NCBI RefSeq assembly: GCF_037094465.1
Contig: NZ_CP146609.1
Coordinates: 2,971,501 to 3,035,500, forward strand
Length of the DNA stretch: 64,000 nucleotides
Origin: Pseudodesulfovibrio sp. 5S69
GTDB lineage: Bacteria > Desulfobacterota > Desulfovibrionia > Desulfovibrionales > Desulfovibrionaceae
Direction: 5' to 3'
This document shows positions 54,175 to 62,376 of this stretch, in pieces. The notes beneath the pieces are model-generated. The model searched no databases and had not been told where the DNA came from. It worked only from the letters and a program-made list of their open reading frames with translations. Within the stretch, counting starts at the first letter, position 1; every line of letters starts with the position of its first letter. Made by a program: the position numbers and the translations under genes.

Positions 54175-54999
54175 TCAGTCCCGCTTGTCCATAAACTTGC
54201 CGAGCAGCTTGAGGTGGGCCTTTTCCTCGCGGGCCAGGAGCTGAAGCACGTTCCGCGTGTCGTCGCTCTCGGCGCGCAGGGCGCAGCGCAGATAGTAGTC
54301 CAGGGCCTGGGCCTCGACCATGGAGGCCAGTTCCAACACGCCGCGGTCATCGTCGAACGCGCCGGGGAAACGGTCCATGAACTCGCTGACCGGCACCCCG
54401 CCCTCGGCCATGTCCGAGGCGTTGCGCAGGGCCATTTCCTCGAACTCGTCACGGCTCATGACCTCTTCGGCGGTGCGGGTGTACAACTCGTACAGGACGT
54501 CCTTGTGCTTATCCTCGAATCCGGCCAGACGCATGAACAGCTCGATGCGCTCCGTGGTCTCGGCCATGTCCGCGCGCTGCACGTAGAAGACCTGGAGCAC
54601 GTTCTCCATGGCGTAGGCCTTGAGAATGACCTCGGCCGGGCTCTCGGCCCCGGTGAAGGCGATCATGCCCAGTTCCATGGGGCCGAAAGCGCCCTCGCCT
54701 TCCCAGGCGGAGATGCCGCCTACCAGGTTGTTGACGTCCTCGAACCCCTGGCCCTGCAGGAGTCCGGCGGCGGCCATGGACCGGCCGCCCGAGGCGCAAT
54801 AAACCAGCAGGGGGCGCTCCTTGTCCAATTCGTCGAACCTGTCGGGCAACTCGGACAGGGGCACCAGCCTGGCCCCCGGAATATGGTCCTGCTCGTATTC
54901 CACTTCCTGCCTGACATCGAGGAGCGTGTAGGAGTCCGGTTTGCTGCCTTCCATGAACTTGCGGGCCTCATCCGGCGTCATCTGGGTGATGGTGGACAT
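54175..54999 (-). CDS. Rhodanese domain fused to a ferritin-like (rubrerythrin-type) domain
   Basis: A 274-residue cytoplasmic fusion. Residues 1-105 form a rhodanese domain with active-site C68 in VYCASGGRS. Residues from about 115 form a ferritin-like four-helix domain with candidate iron ligands in AYAMENVLQVFY, ELYTRTAEE, MVEAQALDYY and EEKAHLKLL (the ExxH pattern). There is no rubredoxin-like Cys4 site. The pairing suggests coupling of sulfane sulfur with peroxide or iron chemistry. Single gene with GGGGG upstream of the ATG. Confidence 0.85.
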   Translation of the reverse strand: MSTITQMTPDEARKFMEGSKPDSYTLLDVRQEVEYEQDHIPGARLVPLSELPDRFDELDKERPLLVYCASGGRSMAAAGLLQGQGFEDVNNLVGGISAWEGEGAFGPMELGMIAFTGAESPAEVILKAYAMENVLQVFYVQRADMAETTERIELFMRLAGFEDKHKDVLYELYTRTAEEVMSRDEFEEMALRNASDMAEGGVPVSEFMDRFPGAFDDDRGVLELASMVEAQALDYYLRCALRAESDDTRNVLQLLAREEKAHLKLLGKFMDKRD

Positions 55000-55096
55000 G
55001 ATTTCCCCCTGGAAATTGCGGTCTGACGGGCAAAGCTGCCCTTTTTAGCAAACAGTAGGAGGGACGGCGCATTCCGTCAATACGGGTCGGGAAGGA

Positions 55097-55807
55097 CTAG
55101 AGGAAAAACATGGCCCCGGCGGCCGCGAGCACGAAGGCGGAGCCCAACCAATCCCGGACGGACCAGGCGAAGTCCGGCTCCCAGGCCCCGGCCCGGTCCA
55201 GGCCGCGACAGGCCACGGCCAGGGTCTGGTTCCAGGTCTTCTGCCCGAGATTGCGGATCACGGCCTGGGGGATCATGCGCATGCGCCGGAAGAACCCCGC
55301 CTTGGGGAAGCGCCGGGCGACCACCTCGCGCACGCCCGACAGGGTGGACAGGCAGACAGGCAGGAAGTGGACCATCAGGGAAAGGGACAGGGCGATGCGC
55401 CACGCCCGCTTCCGGCCCAAAAACGGCCGCAGCGCCCAGGCCACGGCCAACCCTAGGGCGCGGGCAGAGGAGGACAGGGCCAAGCCCAGGCCGAGCAAGA
55501 CCAGGGCCACCAACCGCACGCCCAATTGGCCCGCGTCCCGGGCCATGGCCTCCACCGGCACACCGGAGAGGCCGTCCAGGACGAGCTTGGCCGCCACCCA
55601 GAAGAAGACGAAGGAAAGCAGGCTGCGGACCATCTTGCCGCCGCCCGGCTGCCCGGCGGCCAGGGCCCGGTCCAGAACCAGCAGGAATGCGGCGCAGGCG
55701 GTGGCTGCCAACACGGGAACCTTCCACAGAAAGGGGCCGATCAGCAGCGCGGCTGCCAGCTTGAGGCGCGGATCCAGGGCCCGGACCAGTCCGGCCACGC
55801 CGATCAT
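55097..55807 (-). CDS. ECF transporter transmembrane (T) component, CbiQ/BioN-like
   Basis: A 236-residue membrane protein with about five helices and the cytoplasmic coupling helices typical of ECF-T. The usual Ala-Arg-Gly motif appears as ACRG near residue 190 (TLAVACRGLDRAGAW). It starts at 55807, overlapping the ATPase stop as ATGA. With the ATPase it would power a substrate-specific S component, which is not encoded beside it. Confidence 0.85.
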   Translation of the reverse strand: MIGVAGLVRALDPRLKLAAALLIGPFLWKVPVLAATACAAFLLVLDRALAAGQPGGGKMVRSLLSFVFFWVAAKLVLDGLSGVPVEAMARDAGQLGVRLVALVLLGLGLALSSSARALGLAVAWALRPFLGRKRAWRIALSLSLMVHFLPVCLSTLSGVREVVARRFPKAGFFRRMRMIPQAVIRNLGQKTWNQTLAVACRGLDRAGAWEPDFAWSVRDWLGSAFVLAAAGAMFFL

Positions 55808-56547
55808 CGGCGCCCCCCTTCGTCCCACGGCACGATGGTCCGGCATGCGGTCCAGGAACCCGGCGGGCGCACAGCGTGCTCGGCCACGTGGTCCAGGACG
55901 GTCTCTGCCGGACCGTTCAGGACCAGCTCGCCGTTGTCGAGCACGGCCAGCCCGTCCACCAGGTCGATGAAACTCTCCAGGTCGTGGCTGGAGACGACCT
56001 GAGTCAACCCGGCCTCCCGGTTGGCCCGGATCAGAGCGCGCATCTCGCGCACGCCGGGATAGTCCAGGCCGCTGAACGGTTCGTCCAGGAGCAGTACCCG
56101 CGGCCGGTCCAGGAGGGCTGCGGCCAGACAGAGCTTGCGCTTGGTACCCCAGGACAGAGTCTGTACCGGGCGGTCCCAATATTTCAAGAGGCTGAACCGT
56201 TCGGCCATGGCTCGGGCCTCGGTCGTCGCCGCTTCGCCCCGCCCTCGGCCCAGGAGCAAATCCTCCTCCACCGTGGCACCGAGAATCTGCAGATCCGCGT
56301 CCTGCATGACCAACCGGCAAATGGAACGAATGTCCCCCTCGTGCCCGGGACTGGACCGTCCGGCCACTTCCAGCCCTCCCCCGGTGGGGGCGTACAATCC
56401 GGCCATCAGGGCGAGCAGGGTGGACTTGCCGCTGCCGTTGGCGCCGGCCAGCCCGAGCAGGCCGCCCTGTTTCACGGCCAGGGAAACTCCGCACAGGACC
56501 TCGTCCCCGGAGGGATAAGCGAATGTAACGGTATTGAATTCTATCAT
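55804..56547 (-). CDS. ECF transporter ATP-binding (A) component
   Basis: A 247-residue ABC ATPase. It has Walker A GANGSGKSTLL, Q-loop LVMQDADLQILGATVEEDL (the ECF-type DxQ pattern), a degenerate signature LSWGTKRK in place of LSGGQ, Walker B VLLLDEP, and the switch histidine in VSSHD. The degenerate signature is worth noting. First gene of the pair, with GAGGAA before its ATG. Confidence 0.87.
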   Translation of the reverse strand: MIEFNTVTFAYPSGDEVLCGVSLAVKQGGLLGLAGANGSGKSTLLALMAGLYAPTGGGLEVAGRSSPGHEGDIRSICRLVMQDADLQILGATVEEDLLLGRGRGEAATTEARAMAERFSLLKYWDRPVQTLSWGTKRKLCLAAALLDRPRVLLLDEPFSGLDYPGVREMRALIRANREAGLTQVVSSHDLESFIDLVDGLAVLDNGELVLNGPAETVLDHVAEHAVRPPGSWTACRTIVPWDEGGRR

Positions 56548-56698
56548 GTGTTCCTCACTGCCAACTCATCAACATTTAGCGGAAGCCTGTCAACCATGGC
56601 GTCGCGAGCCATGCCGCCGCGCCAGAAACTCAAGGGGTGGTCGGCACGAACCGCCCCGAACGGCTCTCTTCGCGGCATAGGGGCCACGGCAAGAGGCC

Positions 56699-57156
56699 GA
56701 TCATGCTCCGCTGCCCGGCCCGACCGGCACGGTCAGTCCGCACTACTCCGCATACAACGGCTATGCAATGGATCTCAGCATACCCCGCAGCGAGGCCTCC
56801 CCATTCACTTTCAACAGCGCACCTCACCAGCCGCCTGGAGCTCCGGCCTGAACATCACCGTTAGGGGGCTTTTCGGCGGTTCCCTGCTCTACGACGCCTC
56901 GGTCGTCGTGGACACGTTGTCCGCCAACCTGTTCTCCTTCAATTTCGAGGGAATCGACACCCTGGTCCTGTCCGCCTCCGGCGGCACCGATTACGCCGCC
57001 AACGAAGGCGGCGCGGGGGCCCTGTTGGTGATGGACGACTTCACCTACAATGAACCCGTTGCCACTCCCGCGCCCGAGCCCCCCACCGTAGCCCTGCTGC
57101 CGGCGGGCTTCACGGGCCTGGCCGGATTCGGGCTTCTCAAGCGGCGGCGCGGCTGA
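56699..57156 (+). pseudogene. Frameshifted PEP-CTERM protein gene
   Basis: The upstream frame reads HYSAYNGYAMDLSIPRS through SPFTFNSA and meets a stop at 56849. Reading resumes in another frame from about 56827 as AAWSSGLNITVRG and runs to 57156 (SLLYDASVVVDTLSANLFSF, ASGGTDYAANEGG). The C terminus is a PEP-CTERM anchor: PAPEPPTVALLPAGF, a short hydrophobic helix, and KRRRG. The two frames together read like one exported beta-sandwich protein. No signal peptide or start is found upstream, where stops occur, so both the N terminus and the reading frame are lost. Such proteins need an exosortase, not seen here. Confidence 0.7.
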
Positions 57157-57221
57157 ACGACGGAGCCGACAGCGAACCCGGCGGGCGCACCGCCCGGGGG
57201 AAACCATGCCATGAGCCAAAC

Positions 57222-57247
57222 AAAAGGCCCCTGCCGAAGCAGGGGCC
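57222..57247 (-). terminator. Terminator of the FadL-type gene
   Basis: On the minus strand GGCCCCTGC pairs with GCAGGGGCC around a TTCG tetraloop, followed by TTTTGTTT. It lies 25 bases after the FadL-type stop codon. Confidence 0.88.
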
Positions 57248-57271
57248 TTGTACTTTCAAACCGGTGCCGAT

Positions 57272-58492
57272 CTAGAAGCTGTAGCCGATGGAGGTGCCGA
57301 CACCCCAGGTCCGGCCATGCTTGAAGTCCACGTCGAAGGTACTGGCTTTGTCGGTCATGGACAGGCCCGTGCGCTCCTTGGTGATGATGTACATGCCGGC
57401 CACGTCCAGGGTCCAGTCGTCCCACTTGTAGCCCGCGCCCAGCGTGAACATCTGGCGGTCGTTGGCGGGCAGCATGGGCGAACAGTACTCATGGCGGATC
57501 GGAGTCTGGTCGTAGACGTATCCGGCGCGCAGGGCGAACTCGTCGGTGAACCGGTATTCCGCCCCCAATTGGAAGCGCCAGGTGGACTTGTAGTTGAAAT
57601 CCTGATTATTGTCGGGCAGCCCGGAGCCGGTGAAATCGAACTCGATGCGGTCAAACTGCTCCCACTGGGTGTAGACGACGTCGAACTCGACGGTCAGGTC
57701 ATCCAGGGGCGTCAGGCCGACCCCCACGGTGTAGCTGGCCGGGAAATCGGCGGTCATGGTGCAATCGCCCTTGCCGTTGGCGTAAAAGCCGGCGTTGGCC
57801 ACCTCGACACTCCCCTGGCCTTCGAAATGCACGGGGGAGCGGTAGGTAAGCCCAACGGTCAACATGTCGTTGACGTCGTACGCCAGGGCAAGGTTGAAGG
57901 CCAGGGCGGTGTCGGACACGTCGGTCTTGACGTTTCCGCCGAGGGCCGCGACAGGGATATCCTTGTGAACGATGAAGCGGCCTTTGATGACCTCCACGCC
58001 GCCCGCAATGGACAGCTTGTCGTTGACCTTGTAGGCGACGCTCGGATTTAAGGAAAAGGTTTCCAGCAGGGCATCCTTGACCAGCGTCCTGCCTGCCCAA
58101 TTGTTGTCGTAGTTGGTGCCCAGGCCAAAGCGGGTGAACACGCCCACTCCGATCGTCCAGTCGTCGTTGAGCTTGCGGGTCGCAAAGGCATGCGGGACAC
58201 CGAAAATCTGATTCTGGGTCTGGTTCTTCTGTCCATTGATATACACGTCGGAGTTGGGCGAGACCGCGGTGACGCCGCCGTAGAGATTGGTGGTGCCATC
58301 GAGCTTGGTCATCAGCGCCGGGTTGTAGGCGATGACCGAGGCATCATCACCGGTGGCGTAGTTGGCCGTGCCCATGCCCAAGGCGCGGTTGCCCCACTCG
58401 TACAACGCAAAACCGCCTGCCTGGACCACGGACGCGGTCGCCAGCAGGCAGACCAGAAAACTCAACACAAAACATGCGGATGCGCGTTTCAT
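57272..58492 (-). CDS. OmpP1/FadL/TodX-family outer-membrane transporter
   Basis: A 406-residue outer-membrane barrel for hydrophobic substrates such as fatty acids or aromatics. Signal peptide is MKRASACFVLSFLVCLLATASVVQA. The mature N terminus is GGFALYEWGNRALGMGTA, the plug-like segment with the NPA motif (IAYNPALM). The last strand is VGTSIGYSF with terminal phenylalanine. GGGGGAAGG directly precedes the ATG at 58492. A single-gene unit with terminator; divergent from the gene at 58775. Confidence 0.93.
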   Translation of the reverse strand: MKRASACFVLSFLVCLLATASVVQAGGFALYEWGNRALGMGTANYATGDDASVIAYNPALMTKLDGTTNLYGGVTAVSPNSDVYINGQKNQTQNQIFGVPHAFATRKLNDDWTIGVGVFTRFGLGTNYDNNWAGRTLVKDALLETFSLNPSVAYKVNDKLSIAGGVEVIKGRFIVHKDIPVAALGGNVKTDVSDTALAFNLALAYDVNDMLTVGLTYRSPVHFEGQGSVEVANAGFYANGKGDCTMTADFPASYTVGVGLTPLDDLTVEFDVVYTQWEQFDRIEFDFTGSGLPDNNQDFNYKSTWRFQLGAEYRFTDEFALRAGYVYDQTPIRHEYCSPMLPANDRQMFTLGAGYKWDDWTLDVAGMYIITKERTGLSMTDKASTFDVDFKHGRTWGVGTSIGYSF

Positions 58493-58774
58493 CCTTCCCC
58501 CTTCGTTGCCGCACGCGGCAGCGTTCTTCCAATGCCTCCAGCACCCTCCCAGATGCGGCGGTTCCATCCCGTCCCGGAAACATTGCGTTACTATTTGCAC
58601 AAACTGCCAATGCATTCATGACGGGGTAAAAAATGTAAAACTGAAAAGTCTTTTCAAACAGCTGTTTAAGGTATTTCACGACGGGGCAAAAAAGGCCTGG
58701 ACAGCGGCATGAATCTGGCAAGAGACAGGACAGACGCCGGGATGCGGAAGATATTTCCCGGCGCGGGAGGACAC
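58493..58774. promoter_or_regulatory. Divergent intergenic region with a palindrome
   Basis: About 280 bases between divergent genes. It contains AAACAGCTGTTT (58656-58667), a perfect 12-bp palindrome, flanked by two similar ACGGGGTAAAAAA / ACGGGGCAAAAAA stretches (58621 and 58681). These may be regulator sites for the FadL-type gene or its neighbour. I cannot place promoters with confidence. Confidence 0.35.
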
Positions 58775-59212
58775 ATGAAGGAATTCATTCCCCGGCCGGA
58801 CGCCAAGGAGAAGAGCTTCCACGGCCTGCTGGCCATCGGCGGCCTCGCGGGCGTCATCGAAGGATCGGTCCGGTACGGCTTCACCCTGCATACCGCGTTT
58901 CCGGGCATGCTGCTGACCCTGCTGGGGGCCTTTCTCGGCGGGTTTACCGGTTTTTTCCTGAAGGATTGTTGCCGCACCTGGCGGGGCATGAAACCCTACC
59001 GGGGGGTGAACAACGACGGCTGGCTTATGGGGGGGGTCCTGGGCACATTGGTGGGCACCCTGTTCCAGGTGGCGGTCAGCCCGGACGGGTCCAACCTGGT
59101 CATCGGCTCCATTGTCGGCGCCTACCTCGGCGCGGCCTGCGGCGCCCTGCCGGACGAGTTCGTCACGCCCATCCTGAGCCGGATGGCCGAAAGGGCGTCC
59201 GACAGGCCCTGA
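58775..59212 (+). CDS. Small glycine-rich membrane protein, unknown
   Basis: A 145-residue protein with three or four hydrophobic, glycine-zipper-like helices (LLAIGGLAGVIEG, MLLTLLGAFLGGFTGFF, GGVLGTLVGTLF, IGSIVGAYLGAACGAL). A CC pair follows the second. The ATG at 58775 has GGGAGG upstream and is preferred over earlier starts. I do not recognise a family. Confidence 0.7.
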   Translation: MKEFIPRPDAKEKSFHGLLAIGGLAGVIEGSVRYGFTLHTAFPGMLLTLLGAFLGGFTGFFLKDCCRTWRGMKPYRGVNNDGWLMGGVLGTLVGTLFQVAVSPDGSNLVIGSIVGAYLGAACGALPDEFVTPILSRMAERASDRP

Positions 59213-59252
59213 CGCCGGGAGTGACGCCAAGGGCCTGCCGGACAGGGACAGG

Positions 59253-59999
59253 CTACTTCATTTCCACCCAGATGACCGCGCCCATTTCGAGTTCGCGGCC
59301 CTCATAGGGCTTGTCGGCGGTGTTCAGGCCGGCAAAGCCCCACCACCCCTTCCACGGACAGGCGAAGGTGAACACGCCCTGGCCGTCGGCAATCACTTCC
59401 TGCGTGACCATGCGCTCGTTGGGGGCCTTGCGCTTGCCGTCCTTGTTGTAAAATTCCACTTCCACACGGGTATACGGGGCGGGCTTGCCACCCACCATGA
59501 CCACGCCCTGGAAGACGTTGCCCGCGTAGTTGCCGAAGGGCCGCGTCAGGGGCACGATCTCGGTGTCCAAGCCGAGCGGGGTGTTCCAGCCCTCGCCCTC
59601 GCCGTAGGCGTCGACCACCACCTTGGTGATGTGACGGATGTAGTTGTTCTCGGCATCTTCCTTATAGGGGACGGGGTCGAAGACAAAGGTGTACAGGCCG
59701 GGGGCCTTGGGGGTGAATGAGGTCTTCCAGGCGGTGTGGCCCATGACCTCGGTCTTCTTCAGGGTCGGCAGCAGGTCGATCCGCTGGTCATTGTCCACGG
59801 CCACGAAAAAGGCGGCGGGCTTTTCCAGTTCCATGCCCTGGCCCTCGAAGGGATGGGAGAAGGACAGGATCAGGTTCACGGTCCGTTTTGCCTGGGTCAG
59901 TTCGTCGGTGTCGGGAATCAACATGCCGAAATGGGCCAGGGCCGGTCCGGCGTACAGCACGGCGCACAAGACCGCCAGGACGAAAGTCTTTTTTTTCAT
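59253..59999 (-). CDS. DUF4198 family exported protein (nickel/cobalt transport associated)
   Basis: A 248-residue exported protein with signal peptide MKKKTFVLAVLCAVLYAGPALA. A mature N-terminal histidine (AHFGMLIP) follows directly, a feature seen in metal-binding members. The DUF4198 body has strands such as TVNLILSFSHPFEGQGMEL and GVFTFACPWKGWWGFAGL. DUF4198 proteins often accompany nickel or cobalt ECF transporters (NikK-like). GAGGAG precedes the ATG. A NikR-like operator 55 bases upstream supports a nickel link. No transporter gene is directly adjacent. Confidence 0.85.
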   Translation of the reverse strand: MKKKTFVLAVLCAVLYAGPALAHFGMLIPDTDELTQAKRTVNLILSFSHPFEGQGMELEKPAAFFVAVDNDQRIDLLPTLKKTEVMGHTAWKTSFTPKAPGLYTFVFDPVPYKEDAENNYIRHITKVVVDAYGEGEGWNTPLGLDTEIVPLTRPFGNYAGNVFQGVVMVGGKPAPYTRVEVEFYNKDGKRKAPNERMVTQEVIADGQGVFTFACPWKGWWGFAGLNTADKPYEGRELEMGAVIWVEMK

Positions 60000-60053
60000 C
60001 ACACACTCCTCAATGGTTATGACAGATATGAATGACCATTTCTTGATCAATTG

Positions 60054-60080
60054 ATGTTACTAGTATCAAATTAGTAACAC
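60054..60080. promoter_or_regulatory. NikR-like inverted-repeat operator
   Basis: TGTTAC-N13-GTAACAC (60055-60080) with one mismatch to the GTGTTAC-N13-GTAACAC form I recall for deltaproteobacterial NikR sites. On the minus strand it overlaps a TTGACT -35 and the following -10 region of the DUF4198 gene. Binding there would therefore repress it. Confidence 0.6.
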
Positions 60081-60128
60081 AAGTCAAGCAAGAATATGGA
60101 TTCATTGCCCTTCGTGATGAAAAATTGC

Positions 60129-61052
60129 TTAATCCGGCTGGTTGCGCCAGCGGCGGGCCAGGGCCACGCCGGACAGGTTGTGCCACAGGCTGAAAAGCGC
60201 GCCGGGCAGGGCCGAGGCCGCCCCGAAGTGCTTCACGGCCAGGGCCACGCCCAGGCCGGAATTCTGCATGCCCACTTCGATGGCCAGGGTCCGGGCGTCC
60301 CGCCTGTTGCAGCGGGCCGCTCGGGCCAGTCCGTACCCGATGGCCAGCCCCAGGGTGTTGTGCAGGATGACCGCCAGCAGCGCCAGGAAAGGCAGCGCAA
60401 GGAGGGTCGCCTGATTCAGGCCGATGATGCAGGCGATGAGCAAGGCGATGACGATGATGGACAGAGACGGGAACCAGCGCAGGAACGGTTCCAGCCGACG
60501 CCGGAAGATGCGCCGCAGGATGAGGCCGTCGACCAGGGGAAAGACCACGATCCAGAACACGGACGTGACCATGGACCAGAAATCGATCTCCACCTGGCGC
60601 TCCAGGAGCAGGTAGATGATGGCCGGGGTCAGGAGCGGGGCCAGGCAGGTGGAGGCCAGGGTCATGGTCACGGACAGGGGCACGTTGGCCTTGGCCAGGT
60701 AGGCGATGACGTTGGAGGCCGTGCCGCCGGGGCAGGCCCCGACCACGATCATGCCGATGGTGATGTCCGCCGGCAGGCCCAGCGCGTAGGAGATGCCCAC
60801 GGCCAGCAGCGGCATGATGGCATACTGCAGGATCACGCCCAATCCCACCAGGGGCCACTTGCCCAGGATATCCATGAAATCCCCGAACTCCAGGGTCAGC
60901 CCCATGCCGAACATGATGATCCCCAGTCCCAGGGGGATGTGCGGCTTGACCCAGGTGAAGGCCGGAGGATACGCCAGGGCCACTGCGGACATGGCCACGG
61001 CGATCAGAATAAAGTTCCGCTCGATCAAAAAGGGGACGGCGTCGATTTTCAT
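60129..61052 (-). CDS. Bile acid:sodium symporter (BASS) family protein
   Basis: A 307-residue membrane protein with eight to nine helices. It has the family segment GIIMFGMGLTLEFGDF, ACPGGTASNVIAYLAKA in the core and AIEVGMQNSGLGVALA near the end, which form the crossed helices and sodium site. The start at 61052 has no strong ribosome binding site. It follows arsS by 80 bases on the same strand. The related ACR3 arsenite exporters belong to the same superfamily, but this sequence looks like ordinary BASS. Confidence 0.9.
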   Translation of the reverse strand: MKIDAVPFLIERNFILIAVAMSAVALAYPPAFTWVKPHIPLGLGIIMFGMGLTLEFGDFMDILGKWPLVGLGVILQYAIMPLLAVGISYALGLPADITIGMIVVGACPGGTASNVIAYLAKANVPLSVTMTLASTCLAPLLTPAIIYLLLERQVEIDFWSMVTSVFWIVVFPLVDGLILRRIFRRRLEPFLRWFPSLSIIVIALLIACIIGLNQATLLALPFLALLAVILHNTLGLAIGYGLARAARCNRRDARTLAIEVGMQNSGLGVALAVKHFGAASALPGALFSLWHNLSGVALARRWRNQPD

Positions 61053-61132
61053 GCCCGTGGGTTGGCCCAAATACGGGTTCTTGTCAACGCCGGAGCGAAA
61101 AAACAGGGGCCCGCTGGCCTTTTCATCGAAAA

Positions 61133-62077
61133 TCAGACCTCGATGGCCCCCCCGCAACTCGACCCGGCACCGGCGGTGCAGCCCAGGCAATGCGGTCCGG
61201 TGGTGATCCTTCGGCCGACCCAGGCCGCCAGGTCGAAATCGGCCAGTTGGTCCGGTGCGTCCGGGTCCGTGCCGATGCGCAGGGCCTGATTGAAGTCGCA
61301 GTCGTAGAGGCGCCCGTCCCAGCCGATGTTGACCTGGTGGCGGCACATCAGCCCGTCCACGGTGGCCGGGTTGAAGGAACCGTCCAGGAGTTCCAGGTAT
61401 TCGCGGTCCCTGCCCTGCTCCTCAAGCATGCGCATGAACCGGCCGATGGGCAGGTTGGTGATGGTCAGAAGGCGGTCGAAGACCACCCCGTGCCGGGTGC
61501 GCAGTTCCCGCTTGTAGTCCTTTTCCAGATTCTCCTGGCCTGGAGGCAGGTCCGGGCCGCCGGGGTTGAAGACCAGATCCAGGGTCAGGCCGTCCCCCCG
61601 CCCATAGCCGAGTGCATTGAGCCGCTTGAGCATGCGGACGGAACTCGCGTAGCAACGTTCCCCGCGCATGCGGTTCACGTTCTCCGCGCTGTAGCACGGC
61701 AAGGACGCCACCAGAGCCACCCCCTTTTCGGCGAAGAATTCCGGATACCCTTCAGCTCCCGGCTCTTCCATGGCGGACAGATTGGTCCGCGACTGCACGG
61801 CCAACCCCCGGTCCGTCAGGGCGGTGATGAAGTCCCGCAAATATGGATTGAGTTCAGGCGCACCTCCGGTGATATCCACCAGCCCGGGCCGGACGGCCCC
61901 GGCCAGAGCCACGATCCGCTCCATGATCGCGCGGCCCATGAGTTCCTCGCGCGCCGGGGAACACTCCAGGTGGCAATGGACGCAGGCCTGATTGCACTTG
62001 AGCCCCACGTTGACCTGCAGGATGTCCAGGTCGGCGGCCCGGAGGGGCTCGCCGATTTTCTTGTCAAAAGCGTTCAC
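61133..62077 (-). CDS. arsS: Arsenosugar biosynthesis radical SAM protein ArsS-like
   Basis: A 314-residue radical-SAM protein. It has the cluster motif CNQACVHC (C28, C32, C35), the ITGGAPELNP strand and a C-terminal DUF3641-type half with CRHQVNIGWDGRLYDCDFNQ and CLGCTAGAGSSCGG. ArsS joins a 5'-deoxyadenosyl group to methylated arsenic in arsenosugar synthesis. The usual partner arsM is not in the window. The start is a GTG at 62077 with GAGGTG just upstream; no ATG is available at the family N terminus. Confidence 0.87.
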   Translation of the reverse strand: MNAFDKKIGEPLRAADLDILQVNVGLKCNQACVHCHLECSPAREELMGRAIMERIVALAGAVRPGLVDITGGAPELNPYLRDFITALTDRGLAVQSRTNLSAMEEPGAEGYPEFFAEKGVALVASLPCYSAENVNRMRGERCYASSVRMLKRLNALGYGRGDGLTLDLVFNPGGPDLPPGQENLEKDYKRELRTRHGVVFDRLLTITNLPIGRFMRMLEEQGRDREYLELLDGSFNPATVDGLMCRHQVNIGWDGRLYDCDFNQALRIGTDPDAPDQLADFDLAAWVGRRITTGPHCLGCTAGAGSSCGGAIEV

Positions 62078-62198
62078 CGGCACCTCGCCTGTTGCGGTTT
62101 TGCTCCAGACTATACGGGAACCCCTCCTCGGCGCAATATCCAGAGCCCGGCGGTAGCGCATTGCGCCGAGATTCATGCAAACCGATGCAAGGGAAGAG

Positions 62199-62227
62199 TT
62201 GACGAACGCTCGGGAACGCTGTAGGAA
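62199..62227 (+). promoter_or_regulatory. Candidate promoter of the SRP RNA gene
   Basis: TTGACG and TAGGAA separated by 17 bases, ending about 18 bases before the predicted 5' helix of the SRP RNA. The -10 is weak. Confidence 0.4.
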
Positions 62228-62244
62228 AACCATTCCCGTACAGA

Positions 62245-62331
62245 GGGAAGCCGGACGGCGGTTGCGTCGAGAACCCCGTCAGGTCCGAGAGGAAGCAGCG
62301 GTATCGATTGCTGCCGGGTGTCCGGTTTCCA
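62245..62331 (+). ncRNA. ffs: Small signal recognition particle RNA (4.5S type)
   Basis: The diagnostic SRP core GTCAGGTCCGAGAGGAAGCAGC is complete, covering the symmetric and asymmetric loops that bind Ffh and the capping tetraloop. Flanking arms pair in order: TCGA with TCGA, GGCGG with the distal CTGCC, and the terminal GGAAGCCGGAC with GTCCGGTTTCC. The length of about 87 nt is that of the compact bacterial form without an Alu domain. An intrinsic terminator follows. Confidence 0.93.
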
Positions 62332-62337
62332 CTCAAA

Positions 62338-62366
62338 GGCGCGTTCAGCGATGAACGCGCCTTTTT
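62338..62366. terminator. Terminator after the SRP RNA
   Basis: GGCGCGTTC pairs with GAACGCGCC around AGCGAT, with T5 on the right and AAA on the left. It ends the SRP RNA and can also end the convergent hybrid-kinase gene. Confidence 0.88.
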
Positions 62367-62376
62367 CATTGCCCTA

